Source: Pilaira anomala (Eukaryota > Mucoromycota > Mucoromycetes > Mucorales > Mucoraceae). Taken from it: a stretch of 64,000 nt of DNA. The notes beneath the pieces were generated by a model. The model ran no database searches. It was given only the letters and a program-made list of their open reading frames with translations, and was not told the DNA's origin. Shown here one piece after another: positions 15,723 through 27,300 of the stretch. The stretch is from NCBI GenBank assembly GCA_025716855.1, contig JAIXMQ010000017.1, forward strand, positions 434,001-498,000, written 5' to 3'. The translations under genes and the position numbers were made by a program. Every line of letters starts with the position of its first letter. The first letter of the stretch is position 1.

Positions 15723-17596
15723 ATGTCAAACAAAAAAGAACCAGTTTCATACAACGAAGTTGATTCCGATATCGAAATTGATGTTTTAGCCATTTCTGGC
15801 AGCCCAGGAAGGGACATTGACGATGTGTTGACAGATGACTTATTGGCTAGTTCAGAAGAAGACAAAAAGAAAAAAACCAAAAGACAACCCAAAAAAACTT
15901 TAACCAAAAGAAAGGCACCAGTGAAACGCACAACACAAACAAAATTAAAATTACCGCAGGTAACATAAAACTAATACAAACAAATAATCCCTTTTAAACT
16001 TTAACTGCTGTAATATTTTTTAGACAGTTGACAGTTGGAATACAAAACTTGTAAAGGAGCTTGCAGAGAAATATCCGGACACCTATTGGAAATTTCATGC
16101 CGATGCTGAATACGACATGATTGACATGATTAACGAAACTCATTCATTAAAAAGCATTCCTTGTAATATGAGTGATCAATCAGCCATTTCTAGTATGACA
16201 CTTTCAGACGATGGCATGCTTTTAGCTACTTTTTCAAGCATTGGTAGTGTAAAGGTCTGGAATGTTGGAGATAACTTTGAATTACTTCGTAAGATACGAG
16301 ACAAAGAAGAAACACAAATTGACGAATTCTATTGTGGTGCATTCACCCCGAACGGATTATTAGCGGTTGGAGGAAAGAGAAAGAACCGTCATCACTGGTC
16401 TACAGAAGATAACGATAATTTCATTTTACCATGCGATATAAAAATATTTGATATGGTTGAAGCAAAAGTGATTAATCGATTAGTGGGTCATACAGAAGAA
16501 GTACTTACGATTAAGACAGTTCAATTCAAAGGTGAAAACTATTTGATTTCTACCAGTCAAGATGGAAGTATTATTAAATGGCACATGTCTCAGGACTGGT
16601 CTTCACTTTTGGATAAACAAAAGATGGAAGATATTATAACTTGTATGGCTTTTACTGTTTCATTTTTACCAAATACCGGAAATAAGTATTTTTTAGCTGC
16701 AACTGATGAACATTTAAGATTATACGATTTTGAGAACGCAAAGGTAATTCTTTCTCTCTTTCCTTCTTACCAAGTATTTTACATAACAAATCATTCCTAG
16801 TTACTACAAACATTTAAAGATCTTTATTCATCTTATTGTGATTGTGGTAAATTTGTAAAGTGGCTGGATGAATCACAATATTTAAATCAGTCAGGCTCAA
16901 TGGATACTGATCAAACTGGTTATGCATGGTTTATTAGTAGAGGAACAGAATTATGTGATGTGAGCGATGGTGTTTGTAAGCATATTTTATCACATATGTA
17001 ATAATGTGTCATCTAAATTTTTATTGTTTTTAGCTTCAAAACCAAATACTTGTACCTTACATAAATTGATCTATCCTACCAAAGATGGAGAGCAATTTAA
17101 ACTTGAAGAAATTAAAAGATATAAAAATGAGCAGTAAGTTTTATATATATATATATTATATGTCAATGCTGTTTCAATTAATCTATCAATCTGCATAGGT
17201 ATCACTCTAATTCTTGGTCAGTTAAAATCGCATCCAATGGTAGATATTTGTTAGCACCTACTATTTATGGTCAAATATTTGTGTTCAACATGTTGAGTGG
17301 AGAAGTCACTGCGATTATTAAAGAACATCAAGGTACAAGAAAATATACTATATTCATGACATTCAAATAGTTAATCATTTTATACTTAGATATTGAAATC
17401 CGTGATGTTATATTCCATCCTTATAAACCTTTATTATTCTCATGCAGTGATGGTATGTCAAATTTATGGAAAAATATGTAAAAAGACATTTTACTAACAT
17501 CTCTAATTAATAGATGGGTATGTTAAAGCATATACTTATAAAAATAATTCAGAAGTTGAACAAGACCTTGATGTTGGTATGACAGATGCTCCATAA
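15723..17596 (+). CDS. WD40-repeat protein of unknown function
   Basis: The N-terminal 85 or so residues are acidic then highly basic (SSEEDKKKKTKRQPKKTLTK), which suggests a nuclear or nucleolar signal. A beta-propeller follows with recognisable WD-like blades: LATFSSIGSVKVWNV, LVGHTEEVLTIK, ISTSQDGSIIKWHM, FLAATDEHLRLYDF, LLAPTIYGQIFVFNM and a final LLFSCSDDGYVKAYTY. There are seven exons or so, all with GT-AG junctions. A basic, acidic-patch-containing tail plus seven-bladed propeller is common in ribosome-biogenesis and chromatin factors, but I do not recognise the orthologue. Start MSNKKEP is at 15723; an in-frame ATG at 15690 adds 11 residues. The 3' end converges on KAE1, only 73 bp away. 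Confidence 0.8.
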
Positions 17597-17669
17597 AATT
17601 TAAATAAACAAAAGTAATAAATATATAACCTCTTCTGTAACTCTTTTTTTTTTTTTTATTTAAACAATT

Positions 17670-18823
17670 TTAATCTTCTCTCCACGCAATATGAACTTCG
17701 TCTGTTCTAAATCGTTGTGTAATCGTACTTTCTTCCAATGGAGTAGTGAAACCAGTTTTGTATGCCAATAAGCCAGCATGTGCAATCATGATACCGTTAT
17801 CAATACAGAATCTTTCGTCAGTAGCACATACAGTACCATTTCTTTGAGCAGCCATTTGTTCCATCATTTCCTGTAATCGAATATTACAACCTACACCACC
17901 AACTAATAATACTTGATCTGATTCTACGTGTGCCATCGCACGTTCTGTAATTTCGACCAACATGGCAAATAAAGTTTCTTGTAGCGAATAACATAAATCC
18001 TCTGCTGTCACTTTTCCCTTTGGTAAATCATCTTTTGCTAATTTTTCGATATGAGATAAAATGCCAGAAAATGATACATCCATTCCTTTCACTGAATAAG
18101 GTAATTGAATAAAGTTCTTTCCACGTTTTGCATATTGTTCAATATTGTAACCTGGACTTGGTGCATTCGATAAATTTAATATACGCGCGAATCTGTCTAA
18201 ACAGTTACCAATTGCAATATCCAAAGTCTCTCCAAAAATTCGATAACATTGTTGTGAATACGCAATCACTTGAGTATTACCACCACTCACATAGAGTACA
18301 ACTGGGTTATCTGCTTTGGTCACTTCTCTACCCATTTCGATATCTAACATGTAATTTGCTTAATAATCAGGGAAAAGAAAAAGTTTATCCGAACTTACGT
18401 CCAACACAATGATTTACTCCCACTAATGGTTTATCCCATAATAACGAAAGTGTACGTGCAACAATAGCAACTGAAACTAACGGTGCACCCATTCCAGGTC
18501 CTATTTTCAAAACTTGTAAATAAATAGAAGAAAGAAAAAAAAAATATGGCAAGAGGCCATCACTATCTATCTTTACCCTTGGTATAACAGATAACGTCAA
18601 TGTCTTTAGGTGTCAAATTGGCGTCTTTTAAAGCTTCCCTTGTCACTCTTAATACACATTCACGATGATGTAAAGCAGTATCGCGAGGAGAGAAACCTTC
18701 TCCGGGAGGAGTGATAAAAGTGTCTCTTACATTGGCTAAAATGTCTACTTTGTCGTTTTCGTGACGAATAATACCAACACCAAGTTTATTAGCTGATCCT
18801 TCAAAACCAATTGCAATAACCAT
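17670..18823 (-). CDS. KAE1: KAE1/OSGEP, tRNA N6-threonylcarbamoyladenosine transferase (KEOPS catalytic subunit)
   Basis: This enzyme transfers the threonylcarbamoyl group to A37 of ANN-decoding tRNAs as part of the KEOPS/EKC complex. The ASKHA-fold protein starts [18 protein letters not shown]. It contains the metal-binding motif NHCVGHIEMG, which is split by an intron whose correct acceptor is the AG just after ACATGTT (about 18350). It also has [41 protein letters not shown] and LVGGVGCN, then [10 protein letters not shown] near the C-terminus. Length (about 335 residues) is typical of the cytosolic eukaryotic branch rather than the mitochondrial Qri7 branch, because there is no presequence. 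All catalytic and nucleotide-binding motifs look intact. Confidence 0.95.
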
Positions 18824-18855
18824 TATGTAAATGAAGTAAAATAAATAAAAACGTC

Positions 18856-18888
<33 letters not shown>

Positions 18889-19010
18889 AGGGAATAAATT
18901 AGATAGTCACGTAATGTTTATTTTTTGACAAGTTATTTTATGAGCTTTGGGTGTGTATAAGTGCATGTTGTTACAATATAAAAGAAAAGGAAAACAGGTT
19001 ATAAAGAGTT

Positions 19011-19524
19011 TTACTCGACGACCTTGGCGAGGATTTCAGAGTCGCGGAACAAAAGGTACTCCTATATTAAATAAAGATATTAAATTAAAACCATCCACAC
19101 GCTATTGTTTTTTTTTTTGTAAGTATTTACCTCTTGTAAAACCTTGACGGGAGTTCCACCATAGGGGGGAAGCAAAATTTTGTCACCAACAGCAACTTGG
19201 AGAGGGATATGATTACCTTCCTTGTTAAGGGCACCCTTACCAACAGCAACAATGATACCTTCGTTTAAAGCTTCTTGGGCCTTCTCGGGGATATAGATAC
19301 CAGCAGCAGTTTTCTAATAGATAACATGAATAACTTATCCTCCCCCTTTAAAAATTTCATTTTGTAACTTACTTGTTGAGGCTTAATACGTTGAACCAAG
19401 ACACGGTCAAGAAGGGGAACGATGTTCTTAAGTTTGGAAGCAGACTATTCAATATTTTATTAGTATTCCTGTTTTACTTACATGTAATTTCATATTATTC
19501 TTCTTTTTTTTTTTTTTTTACCAT
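19011..19524 (-). CDS. HSP10: HSP10, mitochondrial co-chaperonin (GroES)
   Basis: The small beta-barrel lid of the mitochondrial HSP60 chaperonin. The protein reads MSASKLKNIVPLLDRVLVQR, then IKPQQKTAAGIYIPEKAQ (mobile loop), GKGALNKEGNHIPLQVAVGD, LLPPYGGTPVKVL and EEYLLFRDSEILAKV before TAA. This is a full-length Cpn10 of about 103 residues. There are four exons. The first coding exon is only the initiator ATG (19522-19524), directly followed by GTAAAA. The next exon starts TCT GCT TCC after the acceptor at about 19447. A start inside the second exon would lack Met, so the one-codon exon is needed to make the protein. Confidence 0.93.
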
Positions 19525-19889
19525 TTTTATTTTATTTGTTTGAGAAGTTGAAAGAAAAAAAAAGAAGAAAAATCCTTACCCTTGCCTCGTATTTACATTG
19601 TTAGAATCAGATTTTACTTTGATAAAGCAGTCACTAATGGAAAATCGTAGAAGACTTCAGTGGGGGTTTTTTGGTGATAAGGGGAGTCGTGGGAAATTTT
19701 GTCCCTGAAGCATAAATTCACACACAAAAGTTAACGTGTCAAAATTAAGACTTCAAGTATGTGCGCAATGCATTTGTTTATTATTTTAGACGCGCTTTAA
19801 ATACACATTATTAAAATGGTCGTTTGCGGTATTTTTTATACAGTTTCTTAATGTTTTTAACTTTTTTATTTTTTTAAAAAATGATCTAT

Positions 19890-21351
19890 TTACTCTTCGT
19901 CGTCTTCTTCTTCTTCTTCCTCCTCATCTTCTTCTTCTTGAGAATCTTCTTCATTTAACTGCATACCATCATCATCATCATCTTCTTCTTCCTCCTCCTC
20001 CTCCTCCTCTTCATCATCGTCCTCTTCATTGTCTTCTTTGTCACTCTCCTTTTCAGTAGTGTGCTTCTTTTTAGCAGACTCCTTTTCAGCCTTCTTCTTT
20101 TCAACATTTTGTTCTTGTTGTTCTCTACGAACAGCCTTTTCTTCAAGTGTCTTTTGTCTCTTACGTTCACTAGCAGCAATTTCCTTTTGAGATTTGGTGA
20201 CTAAAATAAAAAAAAAATTAGTAATAGCTCTTTTATCATCTATTCTATTAAATAATACTTACTGTAACGATGATAGAGTACTTCACCACCACACATGCCA
20301 TTTTCGACCTTTGTTAATTCAAGAGTCATACGAGGACCAAGTTCATGAAGTCTGACAGCTCTTTGTTCATTTCTACGGTTATTACGTCCAGGATAATCTT
20401 GAGATAAAGTCACTGTAGATTCAGGTCCATCTTCGATATCACTTTCAGAAATAATAGCTTCTTTTAAAACATAATCTGAAATATCTTCATAATCACCCAA
20501 GTTAGGTAAATTTGTATTAATAACACGCTTAATTGATTTAGAGACACCAGTTGCTTTAACACCAATACTGTAATGTCTCATATCGATAGTTCCAGTATCT
20601 TCATTATAATTGAATAACAATACACGCCTTGCTTCAGATAATTGCATCTAATAAATTGATTAGACATTGCCCTTTTTTTTATTATTATAATTATTTCTTT
20701 CTACTTACAGTTTGTACATCAACAGAGGGAAACATATTTTGTAACATAACAGTCATCACCTGGAATTCTTTACCGGATTGTTGGAAGTTATTCAAGACTA
20801 ATAAAGGACTTTTATGATACTCAACGTCAGAAGTCTTTGGGTGTTTTTGAAGTGCTAAACAATCTTTAGCTAAAGCATAATCGATGACTCGGAAAGTAAG
20901 AGTAGGTCCACGAGGAACACGAGAAATACGAAGATTGACATTCTTTTCGGTACGACTGAAGATCAAGAAATGAGTAACACCTAATTGACCTGCAACCATA
21001 ACGAAATCCTTGAGACGATTGGATCTACGTTCCTAATAACAAAACCTTTATTAGTATTTTGAAGTAAATATATATATATATATATTTGAATATCATATAC
21101 TTTACTCTTAAATGACTAGCTGTGTTAGGTTCTAATACACGACGAACATCCCGAACAAGTGCTGTCACTGACGTACCAACTATACCCGATCGCATGACAA
21201 AACTTTTAGGGATCTTGTTCATTTCTTCCTCGGTGGGAACGACGTGAGTTCTGGTCTTTCTCTATTATAATAAACATTTTCGTTTTTTTTTTTAATAAAA
21301 ATTCTATATTCCTTTTTTCGTCTTCTTTAGTTTTACCTTTCTTTTAGCCAT
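19890..21351 (-). CDS. SSF1: SSF1/Peter Pan, Brix-domain ribosome biogenesis factor
   Basis: A nucleolar protein for 60S subunit assembly and 27S pre-rRNA processing. The start MAKRK lies in a 15-nt first coding exon. The Brix domain follows: THVVPTEEEMNKIPKSFVMR, DVRRVLEPNTASHLR, then SNRLKDFVMVAGQLGVTHFL, RVPRGPTLTFRV and LQNMFPSVDVQT. The sigma70-like motif region is ARRVLLFNYNEDTGTIDMRH, and RMTLELTKVENGMCGGEVLYH is close to SSF1/PPAN. The C-terminal third is charged: a coiled coil (EIAASERKRQKTLEEKAVRR) then a long Glu/Asp tract. It has six exons. Length is about 400 residues, close to yeast Ssf1. Confidence 0.93.
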
Positions 21352-21895
21352 TTTCTATAGTTTAATATTTTATTTAGAAAAAGGATCTAGTTTATGTAAA
21401 AAAAAAAAAAAAAGTTTTTGACACTGAGACAATTAGTTGCTATCCAAAAATGAAAGAAAGCCCGTCACATGAAACAAGTCACGGCATTTTTTACCGGTAT
21501 TATGGTTTTGGCATACCTATATAACGTTAAAAATAAGGTACATGAAAAAGAGGTTTTATTATTTGTTCGTATACATTTTAGACACATCATTAACCTATGT
21601 GTATACTTAGATTAAGAGTATGTATACGTTTATGTACATAACAGATCATCCTATTCAACTGATCCTGTCGTCGGCGAGAGATTTCTTGCAGGAGAAAAAC
21701 GTTTGTGTCTTGTTTTAATAAAAACATGTATAATTTCGTATCAAAACGAGCCTTTTTTTTTTTTTGAATTGCTACTACATTGAGAACTGAGAGAAGCGCT
21801 TTCTTTCTAGTATTTTTTAGATGCCAAGTTTATACAGCTTATATTAGGTTATTAATTATACACTTCATTATATTTTAAGATATTCATTTTATTTA

Positions 21896-22064
21896 ATGAT
21901 GCAGTCGTCTTCAGCTACACCCGTCGCAAGTAGAGGATCAGGGCAGGGGGGGGGGAAGGACAGAAGAAGTAATGGAAATAGATGAAGGTGAACTTCTTCT
22001 TGCTGCTCGTAATGGTCAAGAAAAGAGAGATATTATAAACCGTATCGTTTTGTCCAAAAATTAA
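21896..22064 (+). pseudogene. short ORF interrupted by a one-base shift at a G10 tract
   Basis: An ATG-ATG start at 21896 opens MMQSSSATPVASRGSGQGGG. The frame then runs into a stop at an AGATGA about 20 nt past a run of ten Gs (21946-21955). With nine Gs the reading would continue as TEEVMEIDEGELLLAARNG and QEKRDIINRIVLSKN to TAA at 22062-22064, giving a protein of about 55 residues. The acidic-helical second half looks coding. It may be a real small gene whose G-run differs by one base (assembly or strain difference), a gene that tolerates slippage, or a relic. I do not recognise the product. Confidence 0.35.
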
Positions 22065-22631
22065 ATAAACCCTTTTTTTTTTAAAGAAAATATAAATATG
22101 ATTTTCTAAGATATATTACTACGTTGTCTCTTTCAATTGGTAGATGTAATAATTAGGGTGAAAAGGACAAGCCTTTTGAGGTCAATTATCATATGATAAA
22201 CTTATTCTACTGGTTAATTTTTCTTTTTTAAGAAACCTTTTTTTTTTTTGTTGCTTGTATTTGTTCTCTGACAATAAACTAAAGTCTATCATCATAAGAG
22301 AGAGAGAGAGAAATATGTATACATTTATATAGAACTCGTCATTTGAAAATAATAGCAATGATTAAAAATCTTTTTGTTAAGAAAACCATATATGCCTATT
22401 CTGAATAATTAGAAAATTGACAGGACAAAACGATTAAAAAGCCAAAAAAGGAACAGATATTATGCAATAGGGGAATAAATTTACAAGCAAACAAGAATTC
22501 CTGAGTAACCCAAGACTTTCCTTCTTTTATTTTAACCAATATAGGAAGGTTTAGTTTTGTTCTGCCTGAATAAGTCACAACTTTTTTTTCTCCACTTATT
22601 GGGGTATCACGATTTTTTTTTTCTTTTTGCC

Positions 22632-22638
22632 TATAAAA
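22632..22638 (+). promoter_or_regulatory. TATA box candidate of the PAQR gene
   Basis: TATAAAA sits 74 nt upstream of the chosen PAQR start codon, in a locally GC-flanked context (GCCTATAAAAGGTGG), followed by a T-rich stretch. It is the clearest TATA match next to a gene start that I noticed in this window. Confidence 0.5.
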
Positions 22639-22711
22639 GGTGGGATTAAATTTTAGATAAGCCTATTGTTATTATTTTCTTTTTTTATTACAAAAAAAAA
22701 AAAAATTCATA

Positions 22712-24069
22712 ATGGCTATTCAACAACGTCATACAAGTAGAGCGCCTAATGATGGTTTTGATGATAGAGATAGTTTATTAAAGAAGCAAACTAATAAATT
22801 GGTATTTGGGTGGAACGAGATACCTGCATGGATGCATGATAATGTTTATATCACAGATGGTTATAGACGTCAAACAAATAGTTATCGAGAATGTATTAAG
22901 AGTTTATGGTATCTTCACAACGAGAGCGGTAAAAAAAAAATATATATATATAACTAATAATGGAGAGGATTATTATACTGACAACTTTTGTAGTAAATAT
23001 CTGGAGTCATTTGTTAGCATATGTAATGTTTGTTGGATTTGGTATTCATTTCTTATGGACTCAACCTTTTGAAGATACTTTAACAATGTTTGATTATGTC
23101 TACTTTTTTTTGTTTATTGCGGGCGCATTAATGTGTTTGGGATTCAGTGCTACTTTTCATTGTTTCTCGTGTCATTCTGAAGAAATTTGTGCGAGATGGA
23201 ACCGTTGTGATTATGCTGGTATTACATGTCTTATTGTGTAAGTGTAAATTGCATGGAGATGTATAAAAAAAAAGAAAAAAAAAAGTATCTTACCTTAAAT
23301 ATATATTAGTGGTTCATTTTTTCCTGTAATTTATTATGGATTCCATTGTCATCATATGTTTCAAGGTAAGTCATGAATTAATATCAGGAATTTTGACAGG
23401 TAAGTTAAAATTTCGCGTTTTTTTTTTAATAGTTATTTATATGGTGATTATTGTTGTGATGGGCTCTGTTACCGTAAGTGTTTAAGATGTATTTAGGTGC
23501 AATAACGTTATGAATTGATTGATTTTTCTTTATAAAAAAAAAATGAATAGGCAGCAGTTACATTAATGAAACATTTCCGTACACCTGCTTATAGATGGAT
23601 TCGTGTTAGTTTATTTGTTGCACTTGGATTATTTGGTGTTGTTCCAACTCTACATGGTATCTGGATTTATGGCGTAAGTGTAGTGAACTTTAAATGAAAA
23701 AAAAAAAAAAAATTAAAATATATTCATAGATTGATAATGCTCACAAAACAATCGCTTTATCCCATATGATATTAATGGCATGCTCTTATATTGGTGGTGC
23801 ATTAATTTATGGTCTTCGTTTCCCTGAAAGGCTCAGACCAGGCATGTTTAACTATTTCGTAAGTAACACACATAAATGCGGTAATTTAAAGTTATCTAAA
23901 AAAATATATATATATATATATGTATATATTCATTTAGGGTGCGTCTCATCAAATCTTTCATGTCTGTGTTGTGATTGCATTACTTGCTCATTACACAGGT
24001 GTTTTACTTGCCATGTCATTTTGGCATAATCCTATGAATAAGGATTTTTGTTCAGTTTTTGAAATCTAG
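22712..24069 (+). CDS. PAQR family seven-TM protein (adiponectin-receptor / IZH-like)
   Basis: An integral membrane protein with a cytosolic N-terminus and seven helices. The family signatures are all present: GWNEIPAWMHDNVYITDGYR, then HNESVNIWSHL (restored by splicing the first intron), SATFHCFSCHS, DYAGITCLIVGSF and the C-terminal zinc-site block ASHQIFHVCVVIALLAHY. Those histidines and the Ser/His of the earlier motif form the Zn2+ centre in adiponectin receptors, which act as ceramidases. Yeast IZH proteins link to zinc and sterol homeostasis. There are seven short exons with introns of 50-70 nt; in two cases the donors are followed by A-runs. The ERG25 gene lies 240 bp downstream on the same strand, a possible but unproven functional link through sterols. 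Confidence 0.93.
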
Positions 24070-24306
24070 ATGTATATAATATAGATACAAAATAAAATAT
24101 GACAAGTAATTTTTTTTTTTTTTTTGAGTGCTGATTAAAAAAAAAAAGTTCGCAAAGATACCCAAAAGAAAGGACTTTGAAAAAAAAAATCACCTCATTG
24201 ACATCGGGCGGTGTAGCATACCGAACACTAAAAGTTTAAATAGCAATAAAAATTTTATTTTATTTTTTATCTTTCTGTTCTTCTTTGATTTTATTATTTA
24301 ATTGAT

Positions 24307-25251
24307 ATGAACTCTACAATTTCAGAGTCATACCAATATACTTGGTTAGAAAGACAATGGGAAGACGTTTACCAAGATCGTAATCCTTTACTTGTTACTG
24401 GTGTACTTGCCTTTGTCATGCACGAACTCGTCTATTTCGGCCGTTTCCTTCCTTTCTTAGCCTGCGATTATATCCCCTATTTCCAACAATACAAGATCCA
24501 GCAAAATAAGGTGAATACTTCAGCCGATATTTGGAAGTGTGTAAGACAAGTTTTATATCAACATTTTTTCTTTGAGGCTCCTCTCATCTTCCTTTTCCAT
24601 CCTATGGCTTCTATTATTGGTATGAACATTACTGCACCTTTCCCTGAATGGTAAATAGTATTATAAAAGAAGAAAGAGAGAAAGAGAGAAAATGAAGTTA
24701 CTCATAGAGTTTATTATATATATAGGAAGAACATCTTGCCTCAAATTGCTATTTTCTTTATTTTTGAGGATGGTTTCCATTATGTAGTTCATAGATTAAT
24801 GCATTGGCCTCCACTTTACAAGTCTATTCATAAAGTGCATCATGAATATGCCGCACCGTTTGGTATTGCAGCCGAATACGCTCATCCTTTAGAGACCTCT
24901 ATTCTTGGATTTGGTACAATTGGTGGACCACTTATTTATCATGCTGTCACGAAATATTTATTAAACTCAGGACCTGAATGGCAACTTCATCTTTTCACAA
25001 TGCTTTTCTGGATCGTGTGTCGTCTCTGTCAAGCGATTGATTGTCATTCAGGTTATGACTTCCCTTGGTCTTTGCGTCACTTTATTCCTTTCTGGGCAGG
25101 TGCTGATCACCATGACTACCATCATCAAATGTTTATTGGAAATTATGCTTCTAGTTTCCGCTGGTGGGATTATATTTTCGGTACTGATAAAAAGTATCGT
25201 GAGCATCGTAAGCGTCAAGCACTTGAGAAGCGTAAATTGAAATCCACTTGA
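24307..25251 (+). CDS. ERG25: ERG25, C-4 methylsterol oxidase
   Basis: An ER di-iron oxygenase that starts C-4 demethylation in ergosterol synthesis. The protein (about 290 residues) has membrane helices (LLVTGVLAFVMHELVYFG; IFLFHPMASIIGM) and the three histidine clusters of the fatty-acid-hydroxylase/sterol-desaturase superfamily: HRLMH (within FHYVVHRLMHWPPLYKSIH), HKVHH and DHHDYHH. AAPFGIAAEYAHPLE and ETSILGFGTIGGP are typical of Erg25/SMO proteins rather than Erg3. The tail is basic and ends KLKST, reminiscent of an ER-retrieval lysine motif. A single intron at about 24653-24723 interrupts PFPEW/KNILPQ. Confidence 0.95.
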
Positions 25252-25430
25252 AAGTTTTACATTTCATCTATTCTCCCCTCCCCCCCCCCCCCCATATCTC
25301 CTTTACACACACACACGCACACACACATTTATAATAGCATCTTATACTAAAATCTTAATAAATTTAATGATCATTTTTTTTTTTTTTTTACAAGTTTTTT
25401 AACTAAAACCATTTTATTTTTTTAAACAAC

Positions 25431-26228
25431 TTAAAATCCGGGATTTAATATAGGCGAACGTTTTCCAGTTTCCCAAAACATCGTACGTAGTCTTACACCA
25501 AATGAATGTAATAATAAGACACGTCGACTAGGAGGAGGAACGATACGTTGAATTCGATGTTCACCAATATAACCCAAATGATCAAACTTATAAATAAATA
25601 CACCTTCAATATGTCGTACAGTTTGTTCGGATTGAAAGAAACTAGGGTTCTTTATACCTTGCATCTTCCATCTCACTTCTAATCGTTTCACGACACCTTT
25701 TGATTTTAAATCATTCTCGGTTTGATTAATAGAAGACATCAGGTCATCATCATCCTCTTGATGATTCAAATCGTCCATGATATCTGGTTCATCTCCTAGT
25801 ACTTTCATCGCTGTCAGTTGTACTGATATATCATCATAATATGAATTCGTACTCCATTTTAACATTTGAGAAATGGCTAAGTAAGGTGTACGACCGTGAA
25901 TTGATAATTTGGTATAATGTGGATCTGATAATACAATATCGGGTGAATAAATAGCGTGTTCTGTTAATCCATTTTGAAAGAAATGAGGTAAATCATCTTG
26001 CAGTGAAGCTATGGCTATTATAATACAATCATTGTTTTAATTATCAGTTGATAATCATTTTTTTTTTTAAATCATGAATAGATGACACATACCATATCCA
26101 ACTCTTAGTTCATATTCTTTAGGTCGTTCTTGAAAAGTAACTTTTGTAGAGTGAAATAAACACCTTTGTGAATGAACTGTTGATAGAGTTTTCTGTAAAC
26201 GACTCTGTATTCTCAACATGTTGTTCAT
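25431..26228 (-). CDS. DUF2358 (C6orf136-like) mitochondrial protein
   Basis: Two exons on the minus strand. The N-terminus, MLRIQSRLQKTLSTVHSQR with CLFHSTKV, is an Arg/Ser-rich presumed mitochondrial presequence. The body matches the DUF2358 pattern: a helix with LQDDLPHFFQNG, then IYSPDIVLSDPHY, GRTPYLAI, VKRLEVRWKMQG and HIEGVFIYKFDHLGYIGEHR. The sequence resembles the NTF2-like fold of C6orf136 homologues. A strongly acidic insert (NHQEDDDDLM) lies between. No biochemical role is established for the family. Two in-frame starts, 26228 (MNNMLRIQ) and 26219, are possible. The gene diverges from SEH1 with 262 bp between starts. Confidence 0.7.
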
Positions 26229-26490
26229 TTACAATACATATATGAAGGAAGAAAGAAAGAAAGAAAGAAAGAAAAAAGGAAAGCGAAAAACTGGGTGTTA
26301 TTACCAGTATAGATTAAAACGCAGGTTACAAACTTAAACATTCTTGAATGATACACTGGTTTATTGGTCAGTGTGAAAAAAAGTTGACATCCAAGTCACG
26401 TAAATACACATAATTTATTACATACATTATACTTGCACAATAGAGACACATACCCTTTTCTCTTCTTCTTCTTCTTCTTTTTTTCTTAAA

Positions 26491-27268
26491 ATGACGAGTA
26501 GTTTAACCAAGTTTGATACAGGCCATGAAGATTTAATTCATGATGTTTCTTACGATTTTTATGGAAAACGACTGGTAACTTGCTCATCCGACCAACGTTT
26601 AAAAGTTTGGGATTTTGTAGAACGACCCGATGCTTCAGTTTGGGAATTGAATGACGTTTGGAAAGCCCACGATTCCTCTATTTTAAAAGCTATTTGGGCC
26701 AGACCTGAGTATGGACAAGTGATTGCAAGTTGTTCGTTTGATAGACAAGTTAAAATTTGGGAAGAACAAACAGTTGGTAATAAATAAATTAATAAATAAA
26801 TAAGAAACAATAATAACAGTAAAAAAACACAACACAGAACCAAGAAACAGTCAAAAGAGATGGGCAGAACGATTTCGTCTAGTGGAATCAAGAGGAGCAG
26901 TATTAGATATTGCATTTGCACCTACACAAAATTCATTAAGATTAGCCACGTGCTCTTCTGATGGTATTGTACGTATTTACGAGGCTTTAGAACCTACGAA
27001 TCTGGCACAGTGGTCACAGATGGAAGAATTTGAGATATCTAGTATTTCTTATAACGATTTAAAGAGTATGAATCAATTACAAACACAACAATTACAACCT
27101 ACACAGCAACAACAGTTACATCAAAATCAAAGTCAACAACAATTGCAACAACAACAACAACAACAGTTACAAATAAACCAACCAAGTCAATCCAATCATT
27201 TTCAACAGTTTCAACAACAACAGCAGCAACATTTATTACAGCAGCAACAGCAACAACAACAACTGCAA

Positions 27269-27300
<32 letters not shown>

